The notes: generated by a model from the letters alone, not told the origin. 64,000 nt of DNA from JAKAWQ01 sp963745975 (GCA_963745975.1 CAVUZJ010000006.1:144380-208379); one strand, 5' to 3'; shown: positions 34,731-44,125, numbered from the stretch's first letter. A program made the numbers and translations.

Positions 34731-36721
34731 TGGGTGAGCGCCAGCGCGAGCAACAGCGTCACAAGGGCCGCGAAGACGAAGAAAAGATAGCGGCGGATGG
34801 TGAGGAACTGGAGGCGGTCGGCGCTGGCCGCAAGGCGGTCCACGAAGCCAGCGACCGGGGCGTAGAAAATATCCCAGATCCGGTCGCGGAGCGCCGAGCG
34901 GATGCGGGCGGGCGCCGTCGAGCCGGGCGGGGGCATGCGCACCGCGCTCGCCGCGCCGAACACGATCGGGCCGAAGACCCGGCGGATGGGCTCGGCGAAG
35001 CTCGTGGCGGTGTATTGCGTTTCGGGGCGCGGATCGGGGAAGCCGCAATCCCAGGCAGGCGCGCGGCGCACCGCGTGGGTGGCGAGCCGGCGCGCACCGG
35101 CGATGGCGAGGCCGGTGACGGCGGCGAGGAGGAGAAAGATCGCGAACCCGTCATAGGAGCTGCGCGCGGCGGCGACCGGGATGATGACGCTCCAGGGAAC
35201 GTGGCCCTGGGCAGGCATGGTCGCGCCGATCAGCGCGCTTGCGACCGGGGCGAGCGCGTTGATGACCACGGCCGGAAAAATGCCGGCGAGGAGGCAGAGT
35301 GCCGCGAGAACGCCCATCGCGCCCACGGAAAAGCGATCGGCCTCGCGCGCGGCGGCGGCTTCGGCGGAGCGCGGGCGGCCGAGGAAGGTGATGCCGAACG
35401 CCTTGACGAAGCAGGCAGCGGCGAGGGCGGCGGCAAGTGCGAGCAGCGCGCCGGCGACCGGGATGACGATCTTCGGGCCCCATTCGGGAAGGCCCGGCCC
35501 GAGCAGGATCGCCTGGAAGGTGAGCCACTCGGAGACGAAGCCATTGAGGGGCGGGAGCGCGGAGATCGCGGCACAGCCGACAAGGAAGAAGAAAGCGGTG
35601 CGCGGCATGCGATGGATCAGGCCGCCCTGACGCTCCATGTCGCGCGTGCCGGTGGCGGCATCGACAGAGCCCGCGCCGAAGAAGAGCAGGCTCTTGAAGA
35701 CCGAATGGTTGAAGACATGAAAGAGCGCGGCGGTGAGCGCGAGTGCGGCTGCCGCCTGCTCGCCGGCGGCGGCGCGGAAGACCATCGCGAGCCCGACGCC
35801 GATGAAGATGATGCCGATATTCTCGACCGTGTGATAGGCGAGCAGACGCTTCAGATCGTGCTGCATCAGCGCGTAGAGCACGCCGAGCACGGCAGTGATG
35901 CCGCCGAGTGCGAGCACGATGAGGCCGAGCCAGTCGGGCGGAATGGGGAGGAGATCGAAGGCGATGCGGAGGAAGGCGTAAACGGCGACCTTCGTCATCA
36001 CCCCGCTCATCAGCGCGGAGACATGGCTCGGCGCGGCGGGATGGGCGAGCGGCAGCCAGGCATGCACCGGCACGAGGCCCGCCTTGGCGCCGGTGCCGAG
36101 AAGCGCGAGCAGCAGCGCGAGCGCGGCGAGGCCGGGCGCGGGATGGGCGAGGCGCATGGCGTCGAAGCCGTAGGACCCGGCGGCGCCGGCGAGCAGGCCG
36201 AAGCAGAGCAGGAGCGCGAAGCCGCTCAGCACCGCCATCAGCAGATAGACGCAGCCGGCGCGGATGCTCTCGCGGTCGCGGTGATGGACGAGGACGAGCG
36301 CCCAGGAGGCGAGCGACATCAGCTCCCATGCGAAGAGAAAGGAAAAAGCATCGTCGGCGAGGACGACGAGCTGAAGGGCGGCAATGAAGAGCGGATAGAA
36401 GGGAAGGACCCGCGCGGGCTCGGATTCGTGGCGGCCGTAGCCGATGGCGAAGACGCTCGCCGAGGCGGCGCCGAGATCGACGACGAAGAGAAAGAAGGCG
36501 GAGAGCGCGTCGAGCCGGAAATGCCATCCGAGCCAGGGCAGGCCGAGCGGCAGGACGAGCGTTGCGGGCGGGGACGCGAGGGAGGCAAGCGCGAGGATCG
36601 CGGAGAGGCCGGTGACGAGGGCGGCGGCGGCGTAGAGAACGGCGCCCTGTCCTCGCGTGACGGTGCCGGCGAGTGCGAGCGCCAGCAGGATCGCGGTGCC
36701 GGCGAGAAGAAGAACGATCAT
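34727..36721 (-). CDS. HyfB-like proton-translocating membrane subunit
   Basis: 664-residue antiporter-like subunit with a long C-terminal extension, as in HyfB/HycC. Helix 5 carries FAWELMSLASWALVLVHH, helix 7 GTGAKAGLVPVHAWLPLAHP, and NHSVFKSLLFFGAG follows. The C-terminal part (about residues 520-664) includes a WDCGFPDPRPETQYTATSF segment typical of HyfB. It is coupled by ATGA to the XRE regulator gene upstream and to HyfC downstream. Confidence 0.9.
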   Translation of the reverse strand: MIVLLLAGTAILLALALAGTVTRGQGAVLYAAAALVTGLSAILALASLASPPATLVLPLGLPWLGWHFRLDALSAFFLFVVDLGAASASVFAIGYGRHESEPARVLPFYPLFIAALQLVVLADDAFSFLFAWELMSLASWALVLVHHRDRESIRAGCVYLLMAVLSGFALLLCFGLLAGAAGSYGFDAMRLAHPAPGLAALALLLALLGTGAKAGLVPVHAWLPLAHPAAPSHVSALMSGVMTKVAVYAFLRIAFDLLPIPPDWLGLIVLALGGITAVLGVLYALMQHDLKRLLAYHTVENIGIIFIGVGLAMVFRAAAGEQAAAALALTAALFHVFNHSVFKSLLFFGAGSVDAATGTRDMERQGGLIHRMPRTAFFFLVGCAAISALPPLNGFVSEWLTFQAILLGPGLPEWGPKIVIPVAGALLALAAALAAACFVKAFGITFLGRPRSAEAAAAREADRFSVGAMGVLAALCLLAGIFPAVVINALAPVASALIGATMPAQGHVPWSVIIPVAAARSSYDGFAIFLLLAAVTGLAIAGARRLATHAVRRAPAWDCGFPDPRPETQYTATSFAEPIRRVFGPIVFGAASAVRMPPPGSTAPARIRSALRDRIWDIFYAPVAGFVDRLAASADRLQFLTIRRYLFFVFAALVTLLLALALTQ

Positions 36722-36972
36722 GGGCTGCGCCGGATGAGGCGGACGCCGCGGCCGCCGTCCGCGCTCGCGGCGCCCTCGCCGATCAGCTCGATGCCGGCGA
36801 GGTTGAGCGCGCCGATGAGCTTCATCAGCGAATCGACCTGGCCGCGGATCACGCCCTCGCTCGCCTCCATGCGCTGGATGGTCGGGAGCGAGAGGCCGGA
36901 AAGCTCGGCGAGGCGCCGCTGGTCGATGCCAAGCAGCGCCCGGGCAGACCGCATCTGTCCCGCCGTGATCAT
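36718..36972 (-). CDS. XRE family helix-turn-helix regulator, first gene of the Ehr operon
   Basis: 84-residue protein consisting almost only of an XRE helix-turn-helix (MRSARALLGIDQRRLAELSG followed by LSLPTIQRMEASEGVIRG). It is coupled to the hyfB-like gene by a 4-bp ATGA overlap, so it is made from the same message as the membrane complex. Autoregulation through the 57-bp A/T-rich gap upstream (36973-37029) is likely but not shown. Confidence 0.87.
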   Translation of the reverse strand: MITAGQMRSARALLGIDQRRLAELSGLSLPTIQRMEASEGVIRGQVDSLMKLIGALNLAGIELIGEGAASADGGRGVRLIRRSP

Positions 36973-37029
36973 GCGGCGGCCCTTAGAACTTTACCTTGTG
37001 CAGTGCAATACGATGTTTGAGATATCAGT

Positions 37030-38996
37030 TCATACGGTTTGTAATAGCGCATCGGCGACCACGACGCCTTCGCCTTCGGCCATCAGGATGAGCGGGTTGA
37101 TCTCCGCCTCGGCGATTTCGGGCAGGGCGGCGAGGGCGGAGAAGCGGGCGACGGCCCGGGCGAGCGCCGCGAGGTCGCCCTTCGGCAGGCCGCGATAGCC
37201 GCGCGCCGGGGCGAGGCCCCTCACCTCCCCGATCATCTCGGCGGCCTCGACCTCGCTCACAGGCGCTGCGCGGAGCACGATGTCGCCGAAAATTTCGGCG
37301 AGCACGCCGCCCGTTCCGAGCGCCACCACGGGGCCAACCGTGGGATCGCGGCGGAAGCCGAGAATCAGCTCGGCGACGCCGCGCGCCATGGGCTGGGCGA
37401 GGAAGCCCGAGATCCGCCCGCCGAGGCGGGCGCGCATCGCGGCGGCGGCGGCGCGCAATTGGGCGGCATCGGCGATATCGAGTGCCACCGCGCCCGCCTC
37501 GGTCTTGTGCGCGAGGGAGGAGGAAACGGCCTTGAGCGCGACCGGGTAGGAAAGCGCGGGCGGGTCCTCGGGATCGACGGGAACGGCGCCGTCGGGCAGG
37601 CCGAGGGCTGCGAAGACGGCGCGGGCGCCAGGCTCGTCCCCGGCGCGCGGAAGAAGCGATTTCGCTGCCGATACATCCGGGGTGGCAGGCACCGTGCGTG
37701 GCGCGCGCCAGTCGAGCCAGCCGCGCACGGCGTCGGCGCAGGATTCGGGCGTGCGGAAGGAGGCGATCCCGGCCTCGGCGAGCAGCTTGAGCGAGGCAGG
37801 CGCTTCGGGCGTGAGGAAGGCGATGAGCGGATTTTTTCCCCGTGCCGCGATCACGCCCGCGACCGCTTCGTGCGGGCGGAACTGCGCGGAGCTCCCGATC
37901 ACCGCAATCGCGAGATCGGCGTCCGCCGCATCGCGCGCGTCCGCAAGCGCCTCGGCGACCGTGCCCTTCGCGGCACCCGCGAGTGTGGTGTCGTGCATGC
38001 GGGCGGTCGCGATGCCGAAGAGCCCGAGCCGATCGACCACCATCGCCCCGCCGCCGCCCGTGGTGGTGACGACGCGCACCGCACGCTTGGGCGCTTGAGG
38101 CGGGCCTGCGGCGGCAAGCGGGGGATCTCGAAGAGCGTCTCGAGCTGATCGACGCGGAGGATCCCGTGGGCGCGGAAGAAGGCATCCGTTGCCGCGTCCG
38201 AGCCGGCGATGGCGCCGGTGTGGGTCGTCGCGAGCGCCGCGCCCGCCTCGGATCTGCCGAGCTTGTAGGCGATGATTGGTTTTCCCCTGGCGTGCGCCTT
38301 CCGCGCGGCCGCCGCAATGCGCTCCGGATCGCGGATCGTTTCGAGGAAAAGAAGAATGGCCTCGGTCTCGGAATCCTCGACCAGCAGCTCCGCGATTTCG
38401 CCGGCCGAAAGATCCGCCTCGTTTCCGGTGCCGATCAGCTTGGCGAAGCCGATGCCGCGCGCCGCCGCCCGCGAGATGAGCGCGCCCATCAGGCTACCCG
38501 AGTGGGAGACGAGGGAGAGCCGCCCCTTGGGGAGCGCATCGGCCTCGAGCGCGGCATTGACCGAGCAGGCGATGGAAGCGGGGACGTTGATCATCCCCAT
38601 GCTGTTGGGGCCGACGAGGCGCATGCCGGCGGCGCGCGCCTTCGCCACCATCGCACGCTCGACCCCGGCCCCTTCGGCGCCGGCGTCGGCGAAGCCGTCG
38701 GCAAGGATGCACGCCACCGGCACGCGCGCGGCGGCGCATTCCCCGACCGCCTCCGGCACCAGTGGCGTGCCCACCAGGATATAGGCGAGATCGATGGGCT
38801 CCGGGAGTGCTGCCATCGAAGGAAAGGCCCTTTCGCCGAGCACCTCGGCGGCGCGGGGATTGACCGGATAGAGCGCGCCCTTGAACCCGTGGCGGCGGAG
38901 GTAGATTTGGGCCCGCGCCGTCAGCCGCCGCGGATCGGAGGAGGCGCCGATCAGCGCGATGCGCCGCGGCGCGAACAGCGCCTCGGCGAGGCTCAT
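37030..38996 (-). pseudogene. NDP-forming acyl-CoA synthetase (acetate-CoA ligase type), single-base frameshift
   Basis: Two overlapping frames together encode one 655-residue acyl-CoA synthetase (ADP-forming family). The first part, from the ATG at 38996 (MSLAEALFAPRRIALIGASS), holds the CoA-binding and ligase domains with VGPNSMGMIN, SHSGSLMGAL and THTGAIAGSD. The second part begins around VVTTTGGGGAMVVDRLG and ends with the ATP-grasp domain (ALKAVSSSLAHKTEAGAV, EINPLILM). The frame changes at a run of five G (38120-38124); adding one base makes a continuous frame of exactly 656 codons. It overlaps the acyl-CoA dehydrogenase stop by ATGA. The enzyme would link an acyl-CoA to acid plus ATP. 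Confidence 0.85.
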
Positions 38997-40141
38997 CGGG
39001 CCCTTTGGGAAAAGGAGCGACCGAAGATGCCCTCGGCGATGCGGTTCTTCATCATCTCGAGCGAGCCGCCGGCGATCATCCAGCCGCGCGTCTTGCGCAG
39101 GCAGTATTCCACCAGAAGCTCCTGCGAATAGCCGGCGCCGCCCATCACTTGCAGCGATTCGTTGGCGGCGAGGAATCCCGCCTGATTGCAGGCATACTTG
39201 GCCATCGCGACGTCCGTGGCGTCCGGCAGGCCGCGACCGGCGCGGGCGGCGGCACGGTGAAGGAGAAGCTCGGCGGCATCGAGTGCGACGCGCATCTCGG
39301 CGAACTTCCACTGCAAGCCCTGGAACTCCATGAGCGGCCGGCCGAACTGGCGGCGCGTCTCGGCATGCGCCTTTGCCGCGCGGAAGCAATATTCGCCGAG
39401 CGAGAGCGCGCGCGCCGAATTGCCCAGGCGCTCGACATTGAAACCCGCGATCTGCTTGCGGAACCCGCCCTCCCTCAAGAGCACCATCTCCGGCGGAATG
39501 AAGACATTGTCGAAATAGAGCGCGCACCAGCTCTCGCCGTTCATGTATTGCGTCGGCGCGCCGAGCCGGAAGCCCTCCATGCCGCGCTCGACGAGCACGC
39601 TGCCGATGCCGTCGAGCCCCGGACCGAAACGGCAATAGACGAGGAAGACCGAGGCGTCCTCGGTGTTGGTGGTGAAGATCTTGCTCCCGTTCAGCCGATA
39701 GGAGTTCCCGTCCGCCGTGGCCGTGGTCCTGAGGTCGGTGACGGCCGAGCCGGCCTCGGGCTCGGTCATCGCGACCGCGGCGATCATTTCGCCTCTCAGC
39801 AGCGGGGCGAAGAAGCGCTCCTTCTGGGCAGGGCTCGCATATTCGGCGAGCGTGCGGAAGGCGCCGAAATTACCCGCCTGGAACACGTCCGCGCTGCGCG
39901 GGCAGTGAAGTGCGATCTCCTGCATCGCCAGCACCGCGTCGAGCAGGGTCCCGCCCTGCCCGCCATCCGCCTCGGGCAGCATGACGCCGAACAATCCCGC
40001 CTCGGCCATCAACTTCGCGACATCCCAGGGAAAGCGCGGATCGTGCGCCCGGGCGAGCGCACCCTCGGCGAGATGGCGTTCGGCGAAGGCGCGCACGCTC
40101 TCGCGGAACGCGCGCTCGGTCTCGGTCGGCGAAAAATCCAC
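38993..40141 (-). CDS. Acyl-CoA dehydrogenase
   Basis: 382-residue flavoenzyme of the acyl-CoA dehydrogenase fold. Landmarks are AVAMTEPEAGSAVTDLRTTA (flavin and substrate loop), GFNVERLGNSARALSLGEYC, RRQFGRPLMEFQGLQWKFAE and QVMGGAGYSQELLVEYCLR near the C-terminus. It uses a GTG start at 40139-40141, two bases after the SDR stop. Position between an SDR and an acyl-CoA synthetase supports a small CoA-thioester catabolic unit. Chain length and substrate are not identifiable. Confidence 0.9.
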   Translation of the reverse strand: MDFSPTETERAFRESVRAFAERHLAEGALARAHDPRFPWDVAKLMAEAGLFGVMLPEADGGQGGTLLDAVLAMQEIALHCPRSADVFQAGNFGAFRTLAEYASPAQKERFFAPLLRGEMIAAVAMTEPEAGSAVTDLRTTATADGNSYRLNGSKIFTTNTEDASVFLVYCRFGPGLDGIGSVLVERGMEGFRLGAPTQYMNGESWCALYFDNVFIPPEMVLLREGGFRKQIAGFNVERLGNSARALSLGEYCFRAAKAHAETRRQFGRPLMEFQGLQWKFAEMRVALDAAELLLHRAAARAGRGLPDATDVAMAKYACNQAGFLAANESLQVMGGAGYSQELLVEYCLRKTRGWMIAGGSLEMMKNRIAEGIFGRSFSQRAR

Positions 40142-40143
40142 CG

Positions 40144-41049
40144 CTAGACGGGATCCCAGCAGAAAACATCGCCGCTGCGTTCGAGCGGGACGAAGGAGGG
40201 TTTCAGCGCCGGCACCGCATATTCCGCGATCAGCTCCGGCGTCCAGCCTTCTGCGCGATGGATCCCCCGCACCGGCCTGATCTGGCTCATCAGGAAAATC
40301 TCGTTGTGCCGCGTGGCGAAAATCTGCCCGCTGATGCCCGAAGCCGCATCGGAGGCGAGGAAGACCGCCATCGGCGCGTTCTTGTCCGGCGTCATCTGCT
40401 GGATGCGCGCGACGCGCGCCTGCTGCTCCGGCGTCTCGGCCGGGATCGAGCTTGTCATCCGGCTCCAGGCAAAGGGGGAAATGCAGTTCGAGCGGACATG
40501 GAAGCGCTCCATGTCGAGCGCGATCGATTTCGAGAGCGCGGCAATGCCGAGCTTGGCCGCCGAATAGTTCGCCTGGCCGAAATTGCCGATCAGGCCCGAC
40601 GTGCTCGTCATGTGCACGTAGGCGCCGCCTTCCTGCTTGCGGAAATGCTCGCCAGCGGCGCGGCTGACGAAGAAGCTCCCATTGAGATGAACGTTGATCA
40701 CGGCAAGCCAGTCCTCGGGCGACATGCGATGGAAGATCACGTCGCGGAGAATGCCGGCATTGTTGACGACGATGTCGATCCGCCCGAATGCATCGAGCGC
40801 GGCCTGCACGATCCTCCTGGCCGAGCCCCATTCACTCACCGAATCGGTGCTGATGGCGGCCCTGCCGCCGGCCTGCTCGATGATCGCCTTCGTCTCTTCG
40901 GCCGGCGTCGCCGAATTTCCCTCGCCGGAAAGCGAGGCACCGATATCGTTGATCAGCACCGCGGCCCCGGAGGCAGCCATCGCCACCGCGATCGCCCGGC
41001 CGATGCCGCCGCCGGCACCCGTGACCAGCGCAACCTTGCCCTCCAGCAT
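40144..41049 (-). CDS. SDR family oxidoreductase (hydroxyacyl-CoA dehydrogenase-like)
   Basis: 301-residue short-chain dehydrogenase with VTGAGGGIGRA at the N-terminus, VNNAGILRD in the middle and catalytic YSAAK. At about 300 residues it is longer than the typical 250 and has a C-terminal tail (GWTPELIAEYAVPALKPSF), as in the dehydrogenase domain of multifunctional beta-oxidation enzymes. The ATG at 41049 has GGGAGGAG upstream. First gene of the three-gene acyl-CoA set. Confidence 0.88.
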   Translation of the reverse strand: MLEGKVALVTGAGGGIGRAIAVAMAASGAAVLINDIGASLSGEGNSATPAEETKAIIEQAGGRAAISTDSVSEWGSARRIVQAALDAFGRIDIVVNNAGILRDVIFHRMSPEDWLAVINVHLNGSFFVSRAAGEHFRKQEGGAYVHMTSTSGLIGNFGQANYSAAKLGIAALSKSIALDMERFHVRSNCISPFAWSRMTSSIPAETPEQQARVARIQQMTPDKNAPMAVFLASDAASGISGQIFATRHNEIFLMSQIRPVRGIHRAEGWTPELIAEYAVPALKPSFVPLERSGDVFCWDPV

Positions 41050-41184
41050 CGACGCTCCTCCCACCCTCTCGATCCGCGGACGTTAGGGGGCTCCGCCGGC
41101 CTTGTGAACCGGGGCCCGGCGGCGGCATCCTGTCGCCGACCCGACTGCCCATCTCCGCGACCGCGCCGGGCAGCCCCTGCCGGG

Positions 41185-41317
41185 CTAGTGTCCCGATTCT
41201 GAAGTCCGCCGCATTGACATGCGGTCGGAATCGGGACATTCGCTGTTTGTTTTCAGTGGCCTGCTTATCCCCTCCGTTCGTCGCGAAATGCGACGAACTT
41301 CGGGGGCAGGACACTAG
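41185..41317 (-). mobile_element. IS5-like MITE, copy 1, with CTAG target duplication
   Basis: 125-bp element (41189-41313) flanked by CTAG on both sides. Read on the minus strand it starts TGTCCTGCCCCCGAAG and ends GAATCGGGACA. It folds into two hairpins: GTTCGTCGC/GCGACGAAC near one end and TGTCCCGATTC/GAATCGGGACA at the other. A second copy, with about six mismatches by eye, is at 56243-56375. The CTAG duplication fits the YTAR target of IS5-family transposases. It encodes no protein. Its right CTAG contains the TAG stop codon of the PAS gene. Confidence 0.8.
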
Positions 41318-41742
41318 CCCTGCTTTGCCGATACCTGCTTGCGCAAGGCGCGCATTTCCTCGAATTGCCTTGTCACGTCCCGCATGACCGCCGCGATGCC
41401 GCAGATTGCTCCGCCATCGTCGCGGAAGGGGAGGATCGTGAATTCGACCGAAATACGCGTGCCGTCCTTGCGGATGGCGGGCACAGCCAGCAGCGCCCCT
41501 GCTTCGTAATGGCTCTTTCCCGTACGGACCGTCTCATGGAAGCCGTCCCAGTGCCGCCGCCGCAGCGGCTCGGGGATGATGATGTCGAGCGACTGTCCTG
41601 ACGCTTCGTCGCGCGCGAAGCCGAATATCCGCTCGGCGCCGCTGTTCCAGAAACGGATCCGCCCCTCTGCATCGGCATAGATGACGGCATCGGCCATCTC
41701 GCTCACGAGGGTGCCGGAGAAGTGTCCGAAATCGAATTCCAT
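41314..41742 (-). CDS. Small stand-alone PAS domain protein
   Basis: 142-residue protein that is essentially one PAS domain with its PAC tail: DAVIYADAEGRIRFWNSGAERIFGF, then GTRISVEFTILPFRDDGGAICGIAAVMRDVT. No output domain is attached, so it would sense a ligand or redox state and act through a partner. The TAG stop is provided by the CTAG at the edge of the MITE. It lies 151 bp downstream of the oxalate transporter in the same direction. Confidence 0.83.
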   Translation of the reverse strand: MEFDFGHFSGTLVSEMADAVIYADAEGRIRFWNSGAERIFGFARDEASGQSLDIIIPEPLRRRHWDGFHETVRTGKSHYEAGALLAVPAIRKDGTRISVEFTILPFRDDGGAICGIAAVMRDVTRQFEEMRALRKQVSAKQG

Positions 41743-41830
41743 CAGTGTCCTTCTTCGGGAGATGCGAGAGCAGGCGAGGCATTCCGGCGAGCTCCGGCCG
41801 GGCCGGGGCGCAGCACCGTGGGCGCCGTTC

Positions 41831-41868
41831 GGCCTCCATCCCTCGCCCGACGGCGAGCGATGGAGGCC
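41831..41868 (-). terminator. Strong hairpin terminator after the oxalate transporter gene
   Basis: GGCCTCCATC (41831-41840) pairs with GATGGAGGCC (41859-41868), and CTCGCC pairs with GGCGAG inside, with a CGAC tetraloop. The almost perfect 38-base hairpin begins 25 bp after the oxlT-like stop. No U-run is visible. Confidence 0.6.
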
Positions 41869-41893
41869 CGGGGAACGAACGCCGCGCGGGTCC

Positions 41894-43207
41894 CTATTCG
41901 CCGGCCGCGCGGGCGCTCGGGACCCCGACCGGCGTCTCCACCCATACCGGCTCGCGGCCCTTCAACGGGATGATGAGCAGGCCGGCGCAGATGGCCATCC
42001 CAGCCGATACGGCCATGGCAAAGGAATACCCGTGTTGGACGATCAGGACGGCAGAGAGGACACCGCCGAAGACGCCGCCCAACCCCTTGGCGATGGCGTA
42101 GAGGATCCCGTAATTCGCGCCCGCCGCGACGGGGCCGTAATAATGGCCGATCGCCGCCGGGAACAACGCGAAGAGCGCGCCCCAGAAGAAGATCGCGAGA
42201 ATTGCGGTGATGACGAACAGGACGTCGCTGTGGACCGCTCCGGCACCGATGGTCAGGAACAGGAACACGCCGGTCAATATATAGGCCCAGATCATCGCCG
42301 TTTCGTAGCCGATGCGCTCGGAGATGGCGCCGAAGAAGAGACGGCCGAGGCCGTTGAAAATGGCGATGCCGCCCGCCGCCGCGGTCGCCGCGGCCGCCGC
42401 GAAGTGGAAGCTATCCGAATACTTCACGACCTTGCTGACACCGGCGAGGCCGGCACCGGAGATCAGGATGAAGGAGGCGATCAGGATCCACATCTGCCAG
42501 GTCGACATCGCCTCCCCCAGGGTGAAGTTGTGCTCGGACGGCCGCCTGGTCACTTTGTCCGGAACCCAACCGGCCGGACGCCAGCCGGCCGGCGGATCCT
42601 TCATGAAGAGTGCCGCCACGACGCAGACGCCGCCGATGATCACCGCCATCACATAGATGACATTGAAGAACACCTGATCGGGCGCGGTCTTGGGAATTGC
42701 CCGGATGGGGAAGATGAACGGCAGCGCCCCCCAGGAGAAGGCCCCGGCGATCAGACCTGCGATCAGGCCGCGCTTGTCGGGGAACCATTTGTTCGCCGTC
42801 GTGATGGCGGTGTTGTAGATGAAGCCGGCGAAGAAGCTGCCGATGCACCACACCACCAGCACCGGCCCGAAGGACGGGCCGCGTGCGGTGGCGTAGATCC
42901 CGATGCCCGCGATCAAGCCCGCGATCGCCGTCACCCACCGCGGCCCGAACCTGTCGCGCAGGACCCCGCCGGGCAGGGTGCCGACGGATTCGAGGACGAC
43001 GAACAACGTGAACATCCACCCGATCTCTGTGTGCGACCAGTGGTAAAGACCGCCGATGTGGCCGGCCATCGAGCTCCAGGCATATTCGTAGGGGCTGATC
43101 ACCGCCATCGAGAGAAAGGCGGCGACGAACACGACGTATCGGCTGTAGCCCAGGATCTCCCGATCGGTCGGGAAACCTACGTCGCTACCACTTGTTTTGG
43201 CTTGCAT
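41894..43207 (-). CDS. MFS transporter, oxalate:formate antiporter-like (OxlT type)
   Basis: 437-residue major facilitator with about 12 helices. Landmarks are YEYAWSSMAGHIGGLY in the first loop, GGVLRDRFGPRWVTAIAG (MFS motif A) and PDKRGLIAGLIAGAFSWGAL. Resemblance to oxalate/formate antiporters plus location beside frc and oxc indicate exchange of oxalate for formate across the inner membrane, which can generate a proton-motive force. The ATG at 43207 is chosen because GGAGGAG lies six bases upstream; an ATG at 43213 directly abuts that site. Transcribed away from the regulators. Confidence 0.85.
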   Translation of the reverse strand: MQAKTSGSDVGFPTDREILGYSRYVVFVAAFLSMAVISPYEYAWSSMAGHIGGLYHWSHTEIGWMFTLFVVLESVGTLPGGVLRDRFGPRWVTAIAGLIAGIGIYATARGPSFGPVLVVWCIGSFFAGFIYNTAITTANKWFPDKRGLIAGLIAGAFSWGALPFIFPIRAIPKTAPDQVFFNVIYVMAVIIGGVCVVAALFMKDPPAGWRPAGWVPDKVTRRPSEHNFTLGEAMSTWQMWILIASFILISGAGLAGVSKVVKYSDSFHFAAAAATAAAGGIAIFNGLGRLFFGAISERIGYETAMIWAYILTGVFLFLTIGAGAVHSDVLFVITAILAIFFWGALFALFPAAIGHYYGPVAAGANYGILYAIAKGLGGVFGGVLSAVLIVQHGYSFAMAVSAGMAICAGLLIIPLKGREPVWVETPVGVPSARAAGE

Positions 43208-43300
43208 CGACATCTCCTCCTGTCTGGCCCGCCTTTTGGCCCGATTGCGTTGCCGCGGCGGGATCCGAATGGTTGGCGATGGCCGGGTTCGCGCCCCGGC

Positions 43301-44125
43301 TCAGCCGTAGCGGCGGCGTTGCGTCTCCCGCCCGTTTTCCGGCACGTCGTGCAGATGGTCTCCGTACTTCTCGACATGGGCGGCGAGGCCGAAGGTGTGC
43401 TCGCGCACCAGACGCGCCGCCCGATCGGCGTCGCGCTGCTCCAGCGCCTCGATGATGTTCATGTGATCGACGATCGAGCGCTGGGCACGATTGTCCTGGC
43501 GGATCGTCACGTCGCGAATCGCCCGCATGTGGATGAACAGGTTCTCCGTAAGCTCGGTCATCAGCTCGCAGCCCCCGAGGCAGATCAGCATCTTGTGGAA
43601 TGCCATGTTCGCCTGCGAGTACTCGGAGATGTGCTCGGACGGATCGAAGCCGAAGGTGCCGAACAAGACGCGCAACCGATGCAGCTCGGCATCGGAGGCG
43701 CGCACGCAGGCGAGCCGCGCCGCCAGGCTCTCGATCGCCGCCCAGACGGTGATCATCTCGATGATCTCGCGTTTCGTCTTGCGCACGACATAGATGCCGC
43801 GGCGGGGCACCGAGCGGACGAAGCCTTCCTGCTCCAGCACCGTCATCGCTTCGCGGATCGGGGTGCGGCTGACGCCGAGGTCTTCGGACAATTGGCGCTC
43901 GTCGAGGCGGATCTCGTCGGGGCGGCCGTAGATGTCCATCTCCATGATCGCGCGCTTGATGGCATCGCAGGCCTGGCGGCGGAGGCTGGCGGTGACGGAG
44001 AGGCGCAGCACCTTGAGTCGCGGCAGTTGCGTCACGTTTGCCAAGCTGCGTCGTCCCTCCTTGCGTTCTCCCGCCTGTCCCGGCGGGCTTGCGGTCCGGG
44101 GCGGATCCGAGGTCGCCAGAGCCAT
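43301..44125 (-). CDS. GntR family regulator, FCD subfamily (oxalate cluster, copy 1)
   Basis: 274-residue regulator. After a basic, low-complexity first 40 residues comes the winged helix (LRRQACDAIKRAIMEMDIYG, then LSEDLGVSRTPIREAMTVLE) and the FCD domain (MAFHKMLICLGG, ENLFIHMRAIRD, HTFGLAAHVEKYGD). It is clearly paralogous to the divergent regulator at 44599. It lies 93 bp upstream of the transporter gene in the same direction and probably controls it. A GGCATACAA motif sits 17 bp before its ATG. Confidence 0.87.
   Translation of the reverse strand: MALATSDPPRTASPPGQAGERKEGRRSLANVTQLPRLKVLRLSVTASLRRQACDAIKRAIMEMDIYGRPDEIRLDERQLSEDLGVSRTPIREAMTVLEQEGFVRSVPRRGIYVVRKTKREIIEMITVWAAIESLAARLACVRASDAELHRLRVLFGTFGFDPSEHISEYSQANMAFHKMLICLGGCELMTELTENLFIHMRAIRDVTIRQDNRAQRSIVDHMNIIEALEQRDADRAARLVREHTFGLAAHVEKYGDHLHDVPENGRETQRRRYG

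Noticed and set aside
29814..36721. Functional NiFe hydrogenase or formate hydrogenlyase
   Set aside because: Both cysteine pairs of the NiFe site are missing in the large subunit and no maturation or formate dehydrogenase genes are nearby.
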